Assembly: GCA_963839285.1 (NCBI GenBank)
Contig: CAWIUN010000019.1
Span: 1 to 64,000 of the forward strand
Source of the DNA: DASSSQ01 sp963839285
GTDB taxonomy: Bacteria > Actinomycetota > Thermoleophilia > Gaiellales > Gaiellaceae
Reading direction: 5' to 3'
DNA: 64,000 bases
The translations under genes were made by a program, and so were the position numbers. The notes beneath the pieces were generated by a model that did no database searches, was not told the origin of the DNA, and saw nothing but the letters and a program-made list of their open reading frames with translations. Of the stretch, positions 34,101-43,252 are shown piece after piece (position 1 is the first letter of the stretch; each line of letters begins with the position of its first letter).

Positions 34101-36173
34101 ATGGCGGACGAGCTGAAGCAGGCCCTGACCGAGATCGCGCACGACTTCGCGTTCACCTGGCATCCCGAGGCCCGCACGCTCTTCCAGCGGCTCGACCCCG
34201 AGCTCTACCGGCGGGTGGAGCGCAACCCCGTCGCGCTGGTCGAGGGCCTCTCCCCGGCCGCGCTCGAGCGCGCCGCCGCCGACGAGGGCCTGCGCGCCGA
34301 CGTCGAGCGCGTCCGGGCGGCGATCGCAGCCGAGCGCGAGGCGCCGGTGCGCGTCCCCGTCGACGACGACCTCCAGGTCGCCTACTTCTCGCTCGAGTTC
34401 GGGCTCGACGACTCCCTGCGCATCTACTCCGGCGGCCTCGGCGTCCTCGCCGGCGACCACCTCAAGTCGGCCTCCGAGCTCGGCGTGCCGCTGGCCGGAG
34501 TCGGGCTCTTCTACGGCCACGGCTACTTCCGCCAGGGCCTCGACGACAGCGGCTGGCAGCACGAGCGCTATCCCGCCGTCGACCCGGCGCTGCTGCCGCT
34601 GACGCTCGAGCGCGACGACGAGGGTCGGCCGCAGCTCGTGCACGTCCAGCTCGCGGGCGAGCCGGTCGCGGCGCAGATCTGGCGCGCCGACGTCGGCCGC
34701 GTGCCGCTCTACCTGCTCGACGCCGACGTCGAGCAGAACGCGCCCGAGACGCGCCTCGTCACGAGCGCGCTCTACGGCGGCGACCGCGAGCTGCGGATCC
34801 GCCAGGAGCTCCTGCTCGGGGTCGGCGGCGTCCGCGCGCTCGAGCTGCTCGGCGTCCGCCCGACCGTCTTCCACATGAACGAGGGCCACGCCGCCTTCCT
34901 GGCGCTCGAGCGGATCCGCGCGCTCGTCGAGGCCGGCGTCGCGCTCGCCGACGCCTTCGCGCTCGTCCGCGCGTCGACCGTCTTCACGACGCACACCCCC
35001 GTCCCGGCCGGCAACGAGGTCTTCGACCAGGAGCTCGTCCGCGCCTATCTGGCGCCGATCGTCGCCGCCTGCGGGCTCGAGTGGGACGCCTTCGCGGGCC
35101 TCGGCCGCTCCGGCGACGACGATCGCGGCTTCGGCCTGACGCCGCTCGCGCTCCGCACCTCCGGCCGCGCGAACGGCGTCGCCGCCCTCCACGGCGAGGT
35201 CTCGCGCCGGATGTGGGCCCCGATCTGGCCCTCGCGCCCCGCGCAGGATGTCCCGATCGGCCACGTCACGAACGGCGTCCACGCTCGCACCTGGATCTCG
35301 GCGGAGCTGCAGGCGCTGCTCGACGCGAACGGCGTCCGGCCGGCCGAGGCGCCCGACGACCAGGGCTGGGAGCGCGCGCTCGGCCTGGCCGACGCCGACC
35401 TCTGGGCCGTCCACCTCGCGCGCAAGCGCGCGCTCGGAGAGGCCGTCGCGGCGCGGGCGTCGCGGTTCCTCGACCCGGAGGCGCTGACGATCGGCTTCGC
35501 GCGCCGCTTCGCGACCTACAAGCGGGCCGGACTGCTCTTCTCGCAGCCGCAGCGGCTCGCGCAGCTGCTCGGCGACCCCGAGCGGCCCCTGCAGCTCGTC
35601 GTCGCCGGCAAGGCGCATCCCGCCGACGAGGGCGGCAAGGCGCTGATCCGGCGGATCGTCGAGGCGACCCGCGAGCTGCGCGCCGACGGCCGGATCGTCT
35701 TCGTCGAGGACTACGACATGGACGTCGCCCGCCACCTCGTCTCGGGCGTCGACGTCTGGCTGAACACGCCGCGCCGACCGCTCGAGGCCTCCGGGACGAG
35801 CGGGATGAAGGCGGGCATGAACGGCGTCCTCAACGCCTCGATCCTCGACGGCTGGTGGCCCGAGGGCTACGCGCCCGAGCTCGGCTGGGCGATCGGCGAG
35901 GGCTTCGAGGCAGACAGCGAGGAGCAGCAGGACGCGCACGACCGCGAGTCGCTCTACCGGATCCTCGAGGAGGAGATCGTCCCCTGCTTCTACGAGCGCG
36001 GCGCCGGCGGGCTGCCGGAGCGCTGGCTGGCGATGATGAAGGCGTCGATCGCCGGGGTCGGCGCCCGCTTCACGACCCACCGGATGGTCGCCGAGTACAC
36101 CGCCGCGTACTACCTGCCGGCGCACCGCGAGGCGGCCGAGCTCGCCGGCGAGAAGCTCGACAGCCTCGGCTAG
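34101..36173 (+). CDS. glgP: alpha-glucan (glycogen) phosphorylase
   Basis: A 690-residue short-type phosphorylase, as in actinobacteria and archaea, releasing glucose-1-phosphate. VAYFSLEFGLDDSLRIYSGG and GVLAGDHLKSASELGVPLAG form the N-terminal site, HMNEGHAAFLALERI and THTPVPAGNEVF follow, then AGKAHPADEGGKALIRRI, and EASGTSGMKAGMNGVLN holds the PLP Lys (about residue 569). ATG with GGAAAG nearby. A single-gene unit, convergent with the next membrane gene by four bases. Confidence 0.94.
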   Translation: MADELKQALTEIAHDFAFTWHPEARTLFQRLDPELYRRVERNPVALVEGLSPAALERAAADEGLRADVERVRAAIAAEREAPVRVPVDDDLQVAYFSLEFGLDDSLRIYSGGLGVLAGDHLKSASELGVPLAGVGLFYGHGYFRQGLDDSGWQHERYPAVDPALLPLTLERDDEGRPQLVHVQLAGEPVAAQIWRADVGRVPLYLLDADVEQNAPETRLVTSALYGGDRELRIRQELLLGVGGVRALELLGVRPTVFHMNEGHAAFLALERIRALVEAGVALADAFALVRASTVFTTHTPVPAGNEVFDQELVRAYLAPIVAACGLEWDAFAGLGRSGDDDRGFGLTPLALRTSGRANGVAALHGEVSRRMWAPIWPSRPAQDVPIGHVTNGVHARTWISAELQALLDANGVRPAEAPDDQGWERALGLADADLWAVHLARKRALGEAVAARASRFLDPEALTIGFARRFATYKRAGLLFSQPQRLAQLLGDPERPLQLVVAGKAHPADEGGKALIRRIVEATRELRADGRIVFVEDYDMDVARHLVSGVDVWLNTPRRPLEASGTSGMKAGMNGVLNASILDGWWPEGYAPELGWAIGEGFEADSEEQQDAHDRESLYRILEEEIVPCFYERGAGGLPERWLAMMKASIAGVGARFTTHRMVAEYTAAYYLPAHREAAELAGEKLDSLG

Positions 36174-36824
36174 AGCGTCTTGCGGACGCCGGGGCTGTTC
36201 GCGACCGACTCGAGCTGCTGCTCGAGCGAGCCGGTCCGCGCGATCTTCCCGTGCCGGAGCGGCACGACCGGGCATGACCTCGCGGCCGAGCGTGTTCTCG
36301 AGCTCGAGCGCGAGCGCGCCGTAGAGGGCGGCGGCGGCGACGACGATGCCCGCCCAGCCGGAGGCGGTCTGCCAGCCGCCGCCCCCGCCGAGCTCGTAGA
36401 CCGCGCTGATCCCGAAGCGGGCCGCGGCCGCGAAGAGGACGAGCGCCGGGACGAGCGCGCTCGCCAGCTCCGCGGCGGCCGGGACGAGCAGCGCGGCGGC
36501 GGCCGCGGCGAGCATCATCCCGAGCGCCGGGTGGTTGCCGCTGCCTGCGTTGACGAGCACGAGCCCGTAGCCGAGCCAGGTGCCGGCGAGGACGGCCGAG
36601 CCCGTGGCGGCGCCGGCGCTCCGGGCGGGGAAGGCCCAGAGCGCGGCGAGGATCTGCAGCGGGAACGGGACGCCGAGCACCGCCCAGCCCGCGAGGTGCC
36701 CGTCGGTCGCGGGCACCCAGCCGAGCTCGCTGCCGCTGACGATCGTCGAGGCGATCATCAGCCCGAGGAAGGTGAGCGGCACGGGCGAGGCGATCGGTCG
36801 GAGGTTGACCCGGGCCACGTCCAT
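36170..36824 (-). CDS. six-helix membrane protein, possibly GPR1/FUN34/YaaH-like, one apparent frameshift
   Basis: About 217 residues: VARVNLRPIASPVPLTFLGL, LGVPFPLQILAALWAFPARS and further helices, then NTLGREVMP and, after a surplus C in a CCC run near 36271, VVPLRHGKIARTGSLEQQLE up to a stop overlapping glgP. The short front plus six helices recalls acetate/succinate YaaH proteins, but the NPAPLGL motif is only loosely matched (ASPVPLTFLG). The PVPL region is the best clue. Confidence 0.65.
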
Positions 36825-36860
36825 CTCCGTCCTGATCGCCGGGTCGGCGGCGCCGAAACG

Positions 36861-38150
36861 TCAGTGGATGCGGAGCGGAGCCCCCGCGTGACCCGCTGCG
36901 ACGAGCCGCACGAGGCTGCCGCGCGCGACCCTGCCGCTCCAGCCGAGGACGCCGTTTCTCCCGGTGCGCCGCAGCGGCGTCAGCGACCGCCAGCCGTGGC
37001 GGTAGACCTGGAGCCGGTACCGCCTCGTCCGCGGCCGCCGCACCATCCCCCAGAGCGTCACGCGCGAGCCGCTCCGGGAGCGCTGCGCGAGCGGCAGCAC
37101 GAAGGCGCGGAGCGCGGGCTTCGCCCGGTCGTCGACCCAGCGCAGGCCGCTCTGGAAGCCGCCCTCGTCGGGCTCGTCGCGGTAGAGGAAGTTGACCAGC
37201 ACGTCGACGCGCGAGGCCAGGTAGGCGCGCATCAGGCCCTCGCTCAGGTACCGGGCCTGCTTCGCGGGCGCGACGCCGAGCCAGGGGTCGGGCGGCCGGG
37301 TCTGGTAGCCGTACTCGGTCAGCCAGATCCTGACCGGGCCGAACCTGCTGCGCACGAGCCGCAGCAGCCGCGGCAGCGTCGCCATCGTCAGCGTGTAGCA
37401 GCTCGTGCAGCCGCCGCGGAGCGGTGTCTCGCGGGTGGGGACGAGCGGGTACGGGTTGTGCGCGTAGGCGTCGAGGTGCGCCTTCGCCTTCTTCATGCCG
37501 TAGATCCAGGCGACGGGCGAGACGCCGCCGACGCCGCCGCGCGGTGCGCTGACGCCGCCGCCCACCTCGGCCCTGGGGATCACCTCGTGGATCGCGGCGT
37601 AGGCCGGGTTGAGCAGCTTGGCGACGTAGACGCTCGGGCGGGTCGGCCGCAGCCAGCGCGGCTGGTTCGGCTCGTTCCAGATCAGCCAGCGCCGCACCCA
37701 CGGGTAGCGTTTCGCGGCGACGTGGGCGAACTGGGCCGTCCGCACGCCCGCGGTCGGGGCGTAGTTCGGCGCCCGCCCCTTGTTCGCCCACAGCGGCGTG
37801 CCCCAGATGCCGACGATCGCCTCGATCCCGTGGCGGTGCAGGCCGCGCAGGACGGCGTCGTAGCCGTCCCAGCGGTAGGCGCCGTCGTGCTGGTCCCAGG
37901 GCCGCTTCGGCCGCCAGGTCGCGATCTTGTCCCAGCGGAGGTCGAAGCGCACGACCTGGACGCCGAGCCGCTGCAGCGTCGCCAGCCGCTCGTCGAGCGT
38001 GCCCTCGCCGTGGAGCAGCCAGGCGTCGTCCTTGAGCCCGAAGCGCAGCTTCGGGGACGCCGCGGCCGGCGGGGCGAGGCTCAGCGCGGTCGGTGCGCCG
38101 GCGGCGAGAGCGAGGACGACCACGCAGGCCGCTCGGCGGAGAAGGCTCAT
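36861..38150 (-). CDS. secreted clan GH-A glycoside-hydrolase-like protein
   Basis: 429 residues. Signal peptide CVVVLALAAGAPTALSLAPP. A TIM-barrel follows: GVQVVRFDLRWDKIATW, then RWLIWNEPNQPRWLRPT, whose NEP Glu is the acid/base, and IWLTEYGYQTRPPDPW with the predicted nucleophile Glu on strand 7. That is the GH5/GH39/GH51 arrangement. A small C-terminal beta domain (RVTLWGMVRRPRTRRYRLQV) follows. Substrate unknown; cell-wall or plant polysaccharides are possible. Confidence 0.78.
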   Translation of the reverse strand: MSLLRRAACVVVLALAAGAPTALSLAPPAAASPKLRFGLKDDAWLLHGEGTLDERLATLQRLGVQVVRFDLRWDKIATWRPKRPWDQHDGAYRWDGYDAVLRGLHRHGIEAIVGIWGTPLWANKGRAPNYAPTAGVRTAQFAHVAAKRYPWVRRWLIWNEPNQPRWLRPTRPSVYVAKLLNPAYAAIHEVIPRAEVGGGVSAPRGGVGGVSPVAWIYGMKKAKAHLDAYAHNPYPLVPTRETPLRGGCTSCYTLTMATLPRLLRLVRSRFGPVRIWLTEYGYQTRPPDPWLGVAPAKQARYLSEGLMRAYLASRVDVLVNFLYRDEPDEGGFQSGLRWVDDRAKPALRAFVLPLAQRSRSGSRVTLWGMVRRPRTRRYRLQVYRHGWRSLTPLRRTGRNGVLGWSGRVARGSLVRLVAAGHAGAPLRIH

Positions 38151-38204
38151 CCTTGACTGGTTTCTCGGTCGAAAGCCGGCTTCAAACCCGGGAAGTCGCG
38201 ATTT

Positions 38205-38249
38205 CGGCACACATCCGGCACACAGGCGTGCGGATTTCCGGCGTACCGT
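38205..38249 (+). promoter_or_regulatory. tandem CGGCACA box plus -10 (copy 2)
   Basis: CGGCACA at 38205 and 38216, 22 bases, then TACCGT (38244-38249), six bases, then the ATG at 38256. A 13-base stretch GATTTCGGCACAC is identical to copy 1. Confidence 0.6.
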
Positions 38250-38255
38250 CAGGGC

Positions 38256-38615
38256 ATGGCCAAGCGCGAACAGGCAGAGGGCGGAGCAGGCGGAGCGGGC
38301 GGAGGGGACGGCGGGGGTGCCGCCGGCCGTGCGGAGCGCCGGGCGAAGCAGGTGGCGACGCCGTGGGGGCCCGCCGAGCTCGTCGAGGAGGTGTCGGTGC
38401 GCCAGCAGGCCGGCGAGCGGCGCTTCGCCTCCCACGTGCAGCTGCTCGAGGGTCGCGACGGCAGCCGGCTCGTCCGCTTCGCCTACTCGACCGGCGGGAC
38501 CGCGCGCCGGGGGCCCGTGACGCTGCGGGCGCGCGAGCTCGAGCGGCTGGTCGCGGCGCTCGCGGACCGGCCGCAGCTGGCGGCGCTGCTCGGCCTGGGA
38601 GGTGGTGGGGCCTAG
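38256..38615 (+). CDS. hypothetical protein with Gly/Ala linker
   Basis: 119 residues. A Gly-rich front (res 1-25) precedes a compact domain: RAKQVATPWGPAELVEEVSV, RFASHVQLLEGRDGSRLVRF and LRARELERLVAALADRPQLA. No family was recognised. It is the only gene in the window whose leaderless promoter carries the complete CGGCACA box, so it is the best reporter for that regulon. It ends four bases into convergent purQ. Confidence 0.65.
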   Translation: MAKREQAEGGAGGAGGGDGGGAAGRAERRAKQVATPWGPAELVEEVSVRQQAGERRFASHVQLLEGRDGSRLVRFAYSTGGTARRGPVTLRARELERLVAALADRPQLAALLGLGGGGA

Positions 38616-39305
38616 ACGGAAGCGGCGGCCGACAACCGAACCGCGTCGATCAGGGAGGCGAGCAGCAGCGCGCCGTCGCCCGGTCCGAGCAGCGGGTCGA
38701 CGGCGTGCTCCGGGATGGGGCATCAGGCCGAAGACGTTCCCGTCGGCGTTGACGACCCCGGCGACGTCGGCGACGGAGCCGTTCAGGTTCTCGCCTGCCG
38801 CGTAGCGGAGCACGACCTGGTCGTTCGCCTCGACCTCGGCGAGCAGGTCCGGGTCGGCGAACCAGCAGCCCTCGCCGTGCTTGACCGGGATCGTCAGCGC
38901 CTGCCCGTGCCCGCAGCGCGAGGTGAACGGCGTGTCCGTCCGCTCGACGACGAGTGCGGCGTCGCGGCAGACGAAGCTCAGCGACGCGTTCGGGCGCAGC
39001 ACGCCCGGGAGCAGTCGCGCCTCGCAGAGGATCTGGAAGCCGTTGCAGATCCCGAGCACGAGCCCGCCCTCGGCGGCGAAGCGGGTGACCGCCGCCATCA
39101 CGGGCGAGAAGCGGGCGATCGCGCCGCAGCGCAGGTAGTCGCCGAAGGAGAAGCCGCCCGGCAGCAGGACGGCGCCGACGTCGGGGAGCTCCGGCTCGGC
39201 GTGCCAGACCCGGACGGGCTCGCCGCCGAGAGCGTTCAGCGCCCAGACCGCGTCGTGGTCGTCGTTGGAGCCCGGGAAGCTGACGACGGCGATCCGCTCG
39301 CTCAC
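38612..39305 (-). CDS. purQ: FGAM synthase glutaminase subunit, one apparent frameshift
   Basis: About 230 residues. SFPGSNDDHDAVWALNALGG begins a class I glutaminase. LVLGICNGFQILCEARLLPG holds the nucleophilic Cys, LMPHP then meets a CCC run (near 38718) where one extra base shifts the frame; corrected, it reads HPEHAVDPLLGPGDGALLL with the catalytic His-Pro-Glu. The corrected length is normal. GTG overlaps the purS stop. It supplies ammonia to PurL. Confidence 0.92.
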
Positions 39306-39547
39306 GACCGCTCCCCGAGCACGATCTCGTAGCTCTCGATCAGCGGGTTCGCGAGCAGCTGCTCGCACATCGCCTCGACCTGCTCGCGGGCGCGGGCGCC
39401 GTCCGCCTCGTCGACCTCGAGGTCGATCACGCGGCCGACGCGGGCGCCGCCGACCTCGAAGCCGAGGTGGCGGAGCGAGGTCTCGACCGCCTCGCCCTGC
39501 GGGTCGAGGATGCCTGCCTTCGGGCGGACGAGCACGGTCGCCCTCAC
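39302..39547 (-). CDS. purS: FGAM synthase subunit PurS
   Basis: An 81-residue small bridging subunit. VLVRPKAGILDPQGEAVETS and LGFEVGGARVGRVIDLEVDE are the family pattern. It glues PurL to PurQ so ammonia can pass. GTG start inside the purC stop, stop inside the purQ start. Confidence 0.93.
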   Translation of the reverse strand: MRATVLVRPKAGILDPQGEAVETSLRHLGFEVGGARVGRVIDLEVDEADGARAREQVEAMCEQLLANPLIESYEIVLGERS

Positions 39548-40408
39548 CGGAGCACGACCTCGGGGTCGGCGAGATAGGCGTCGAACTCGATCCCCGTCAG
39601 CGTCTCGAACGCCTCGACGTAGCGGGCGCGCGTCCCGGCGACGACCTCGTCCGGAAGCTCCGGGCCCGGGCGGCGTCTTCTCCCAGCCGAGCGACTCGCA
39701 GTAGTCGCGGACGAACTGCTTGTCGAACGACGGCTGCGGGCCGCCGGGCGTGTACTCCTCGGCGGGCCAGAAGCGCGAGGAGTCGGGCGTGAAGGCCTCG
39801 TCGGCGAGCACGAGCGTGCCGTCGGCGTCGACGCCGAACTCGAGCTTCGTGTCGGCGAGGACGATCCCGCGCGCGGCCGCGTAGTCGGAGGCGAAGCGGT
39901 AGAGCTCGAGCGAGACGCGCTCGACCTCCTCGAAGCGCTCCTCGCCGACGAGCTCGACCGCCCTCGCGCGGTCGATGTTCTCGTCGTGCCCCTCCTGCGC
40001 CTTGGTCGAGGGCGTGAAGATCGGCTCCGGCAGCTGCGCCGACTCGACCAGGCCGGCCGGCAGCGCGTGCCCGCAGACGGCCCCGGTCGCGCGGTAGTCC
40101 TTCCAGCCGGAGCCGGAGAGGTAGCCGCGGACGACGCACTCGATCGGCAGCATCGCGAGGCGCCTGCACTCGGTCGAGCGGCCGTCCGCGCGCAGCCCGA
40201 GCAGGTGGTTGGCGACGAGCGGCCTCGTGCGGGCGAACCAGAAGCCGGAGAGGCCGGTCAGGACGCGGCCCTTGTCCGGGATCTCGGTCGGGAGCACGAC
40301 GTCGAAGGTCGAGATCCGGTCGGAGGCGACGAGCAGCAGGCGCTCGTCGTCGAGGGCGTAGATCTCGCGGACCTTCCCGCTGGCGACGTGGGCCGCGGCC
40401 TCAGGCAT
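39544..40408 (-). CDS. purC: SAICAR synthetase, one apparent frameshift
   Basis: About 287 residues. SGKVREIYALDDERLLLVAS (Gly-rich ATP loop), SDRISTFDVVLPTEIPDKGR, PIECVVRGYLSGSGWKDY and LADTKLEFGVDADGTLVLAD are all in place. After EKTPPG a CCCGG near 39665 has one base too many; corrected, the chain ends PELPDEVVAGTRARYVEAFE and so on, up to a stop overlapping purS. Overlaps purB by eight bases. Confidence 0.93.
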
Positions 40409-41726
40409 GGGCGGGTTCCTCCTTCCCGACGAGCGCGCGGAGGCGCCCGAAGACGGTGTCGACGTGTCGGACGGTGGCGTCGAGGTCGAAGACCTCGTCC
40501 AGTGCTGCCGCGTCGAGGCGGGCCGCGATCGCCGGGTCGGCGCGCACGAGCTCGACGAAGTCGCGCTCCTCGTCCCAGGCGCGCATCGCGTGCGCCTGCA
40601 CGAGCCGGTAGGCCTCGTCGCGGGCGAGCCCCGCCTCGACGAGCGCGAGCAGCAGCCGGTGGCTGAAGAAGAGGTTGTGGCTCGCCTGCAGGTTCCGCCG
40701 CATCCGCTCCGGGTAGACGACGAGCCCCTCGACGATCCAGGCGAAGCGGTCGAGCATGTAGTCGAGCGCCAGGAACGCGTCGGGAAGCACGACCCGCTCG
40801 GCCGACGACTGCGAGATGTCGCGCTCGTGCCAGAGCGGCACGTTCTCGAGCCCGACGAGCGCGGCCGCGCGGACGACGCGCGCGAGGCCGCAGATCCGCT
40901 CCGCGACCTTCGGGTTGCGCTTGTGCGGCATCGCCGACGACCCCTTCATGCCGCTCCCGAACGGCTCCTCGACCTCGCGCACCTCGGTGCGGGCGAGGTG
41001 GCGGATCTCGACCGCGAACCGCTCGAGCGAGGTCGCGCAGAGCGCGAGCGCGTTCAGCAGCTCGGCGTGCCGGTCGCGCGCGACCACCTGCGTCGAGAGC
41101 GGGTCCGGCTCGAGCCCGAGACGCTCGCAGGCGACCCGCTCGACCTCGGGGTCGATGCCGGCGTAGGTCCCGACCGTGCCCGAGAGCTGCCCGACGCGGT
41201 TCGCCTCGAGCGCGGCCCGCAGGCGCGTGCGCGACCGGTCGAGCTCGAAGACCCAGCCCGCGAGCTTCCAGCCGAAGGTGATCGGCTCGGCGTGGATGCC
41301 GTGGGAGCGCCCGATCTGGATCGTCGTCCGGTGCTCCTCCGCGCGGCGGGCGACGGCGTCGACCGCGCGGTCGACCCCCTCGAGCACGAGCCGGCCGGCC
41401 TCGCCGATCTGGAGCGAGAGCGCCGTGTCGACGACGTCGGAGGAGGTGAGCCCGAAGTGCACCCAGCGGCCCTCGGGCCCGAGCTGCTCGGCGACCGCGT
41501 CGACGAAGGCCGCCGTGTCGTGGTCGGTCGTCCGCTCGATCTCCGCGACGCGCGCCGGCGTCGGCGGCACGGCGCCGGCCCTGATCGCCGCGACGTCCTC
41601 GGCGGGGACGGCGCCGACCTCGGCCCAGCCGTCGAGGGCCGCCAGCTCCACCTCCAGCCAGTGCCGCAGCTTGCCCTCGTCCGACCAGACAGCGGCCATG
41701 GCGGGACGGGAGTAGCGCGCGATCAC
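40401..41726 (-). CDS. purB: adenylosuccinate lyase
   Basis: A 441-residue fumarase/aspartase-superfamily enzyme that acts twice in AMP synthesis. HFGLTSSDVVDTALSLQIG, GRSHGIHAEPITFGWKLAGW and MKGSSAMPHKRNPKVAERIC (flexible signature loop with the catalytic Ser) are intact. GTG 41726 is eight bases after TAGACT, so leaderless. First gene of purB-purC-purS-purQ. Confidence 0.96.
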   Translation of the reverse strand: MIARYSRPAMAAVWSDEGKLRHWLEVELAALDGWAEVGAVPAEDVAAIRAGAVPPTPARVAEIERTTDHDTAAFVDAVAEQLGPEGRWVHFGLTSSDVVDTALSLQIGEAGRLVLEGVDRAVDAVARRAEEHRTTIQIGRSHGIHAEPITFGWKLAGWVFELDRSRTRLRAALEANRVGQLSGTVGTYAGIDPEVERVACERLGLEPDPLSTQVVARDRHAELLNALALCATSLERFAVEIRHLARTEVREVEEPFGSGMKGSSAMPHKRNPKVAERICGLARVVRAAALVGLENVPLWHERDISQSSAERVVLPDAFLALDYMLDRFAWIVEGLVVYPERMRRNLQASHNLFFSHRLLLALVEAGLARDEAYRLVQAHAMRAWDEERDFVELVRADPAIAARLDAAALDEVFDLDATVRHVDTVFGRLRALVGKEEPAHA

Positions 41727-41734
41727 TGCCGTGC

Positions 41735-41740
41735 AGTCTA
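41735..41740 (-). promoter_or_regulatory. -10 box of purB operon
   Basis: TAGACT on the minus strand, eight bases before the purB GTG. Confidence 0.55.
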
Positions 41741-41748
41741 GTGAGGGC

Positions 41749-42858
41749 TCAGGAGGGCGCCCCGCAGAAGCCGCGGGCGACCTCGACGAGCACGTCGAGC
41801 ACCCGCTGCACCGACGGCAGGTCGACCCACTCGACCTCGGCGTGGGCGCCGTCGCCCGAGGGCCCGAAGAGCACCGTCGGGATGCCTGCGGCGCCGAGCA
41901 GCGCCGCGTCCGTCCAGAACGGCGCCCCGGCCGGCTCGGTCCCCGCGGCGGCCGTCAGCAGTCGGACGACGTCGGCGTCCGGGTCGCACTCGTAGGCCTC
42001 GCGCGCGATCCCGACGCGCACGTCGGCGTCGCAGCCCGAGAGCGCGGCGGCGAGGTCGCGCTCGACGTCGGCGCGCGTCTCGCCGGGCAGCGTCCGCCGC
42101 TCGCCCGCGAGCAGGCAGCGGGCCGGGTAGCTCGAGAGCTCCTGGCCGCCCTCGACGAGCGAGCAGTGCATCGTGCCCGGCCCGAGCAGCGGGTGGGCAG
42201 GCGCCCCGGCCACCCGCTCCGCCTCGTCCGCCAGCGCGACGATCGCCGGTCCCATCTTCGCGATCGCGTCGACGCCGAGGTCGGGACGCGAGCCGTGCGC
42301 GGCGACGCCGCTCGTCTCGACCTCGAAGCCGACGAAGCCGCGGTGGGCGACGGCGACGGCCAGGTCGGTCGGCTCCGGGATCACGGCCGCGTCGGCCCGC
42401 ACCTCCCGCACGAGCGCCTCCGTGCCGAGGCTCCCGAGCTCCTCGTCGGCCACCGCCGCGACGACCACGTCGCCGGCGAGCCCCGCCTGGAGCGCGGCCC
42501 GCCCGGCGAGCATGATCGCCGCGAGCCCCGCCTTCATGTCGTAGGCGCCGCGGCCGTAGAGCCGGTCGCCCTCGATCCGGGGCTCGAACGGCCGCTCCAT
42601 GCCGGCGACGCCGACGGTGTCGAGGTGCGCGTTCAGGAGCAGCGTCCTGCCGCCGCCGCTTCCCCGGGCGACGCCGACGACGTTCGGACGCCCGGGCGCC
42701 GCCTCGCTCAGCCGCGTCTCGAGCCCCGCCGCGTGCAGCCAGCGCTCGACGAGGCGGGCGACCGCCCGCTCGCCGGCCCCGCCCGGGACGAGGTCGGGGT
42801 TGACGGAGTCGATCGCGACGAGCTCCTCGACGAGGGAGACGAGCTCGCGGTCAGGCAC
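41749..42858 (-). CDS. M20-family metallopeptidase (ArgE/DapE-like)
   Basis: A 369-residue di-zinc amidohydrolase. LLLNAHLDTVGV (metal His, Asp), RGAYDMKAGLAAIMLAGRAA (bridging Asp), VAAVADEELGSLGTEALVRE (catalytic Glu) and VIPEPTDLAVAVAHRGFVG mark domain 1, split by a dimerisation lid. It could deacylate N-acyl amino acids or diaminopimelate precursors. It overlaps the end of purE, so it is expressed with purD-purE though it has no purine role known to me. Confidence 0.88.
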   Translation of the reverse strand: MPDRELVSLVEELVAIDSVNPDLVPGGAGERAVARLVERWLHAAGLETRLSEAAPGRPNVVGVARGSGGGRTLLLNAHLDTVGVAGMERPFEPRIEGDRLYGRGAYDMKAGLAAIMLAGRAALQAGLAGDVVVAAVADEELGSLGTEALVREVRADAAVIPEPTDLAVAVAHRGFVGFEVETSGVAAHGSRPDLGVDAIAKMGPAIVALADEAERVAGAPAHPLLGPGTMHCSLVEGGQELSSYPARCLLAGERRTLPGETRADVERDLAAALSGCDADVRVGIAREAYECDPDADVVRLLTAAAGTEPAGAPFWTDAALLGAAGIPTVLFGPSGDGAHAEVEWVDLPSVQRVLDVLVEVARGFCGAPS

Positions 42859-43252
42859 CGAGGATGCGGGCCGCGAGGACGGCGGCGTTCTTGGCGTTGT
42901 CGACGCCCACGGTCGCGACGGGCACGCCCGGCGGCATCTGCACGATCGAGAGCAGCGCGTCGAGCCCGTCGAGCACGGACTTCGAGGAGCGGAGCGGGAC
43001 GCCGACCACCGGCAGGTCCGTGTGCGCGGCGACGACGCCGGGCAGCGCGGCGGCGAGCCCGGCCCCGCAGACGAGCACCCGCAGCCCGCGCCCGCGGGCG
43101 GTCCGCGCGTACTCGGCGACCGCGTCGGGATCCCGGTGCGCCGACCGCACCTCGAACTCCCAGTCGATCCCGCGCGCGTCGAGCTCGTCGAGCGCGGCCT
43201 GCATCCGCTCCCGGTCGGATTCCGAGCCGACCAGGATCCCCACCTCAGGCAT
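42851..43252 (-). CDS. purE: N5-carboxyaminoimidazole ribonucleotide mutase
   Basis: 133 residues: VGILVGSESDRERMQAALDE (S-x-S-D loop), FEVRSAHRDPDAVAEYARTA (catalytic His) and GVPLRSSKSVLDGLDALLSI. Class I PurE normally needs PurK, which is not in the window. It overlaps the starts and stops of purD and the M20 gene by eight bases each. Confidence 0.93.
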   Translation of the reverse strand: MPEVGILVGSESDRERMQAALDELDARGIDWEFEVRSAHRDPDAVAEYARTARGRGLRVLVCGAGLAAALPGVVAAHTDLPVVGVPLRSSKSVLDGLDALLSIVQMPPGVPVATVGVDNAKNAAVLAARILGA

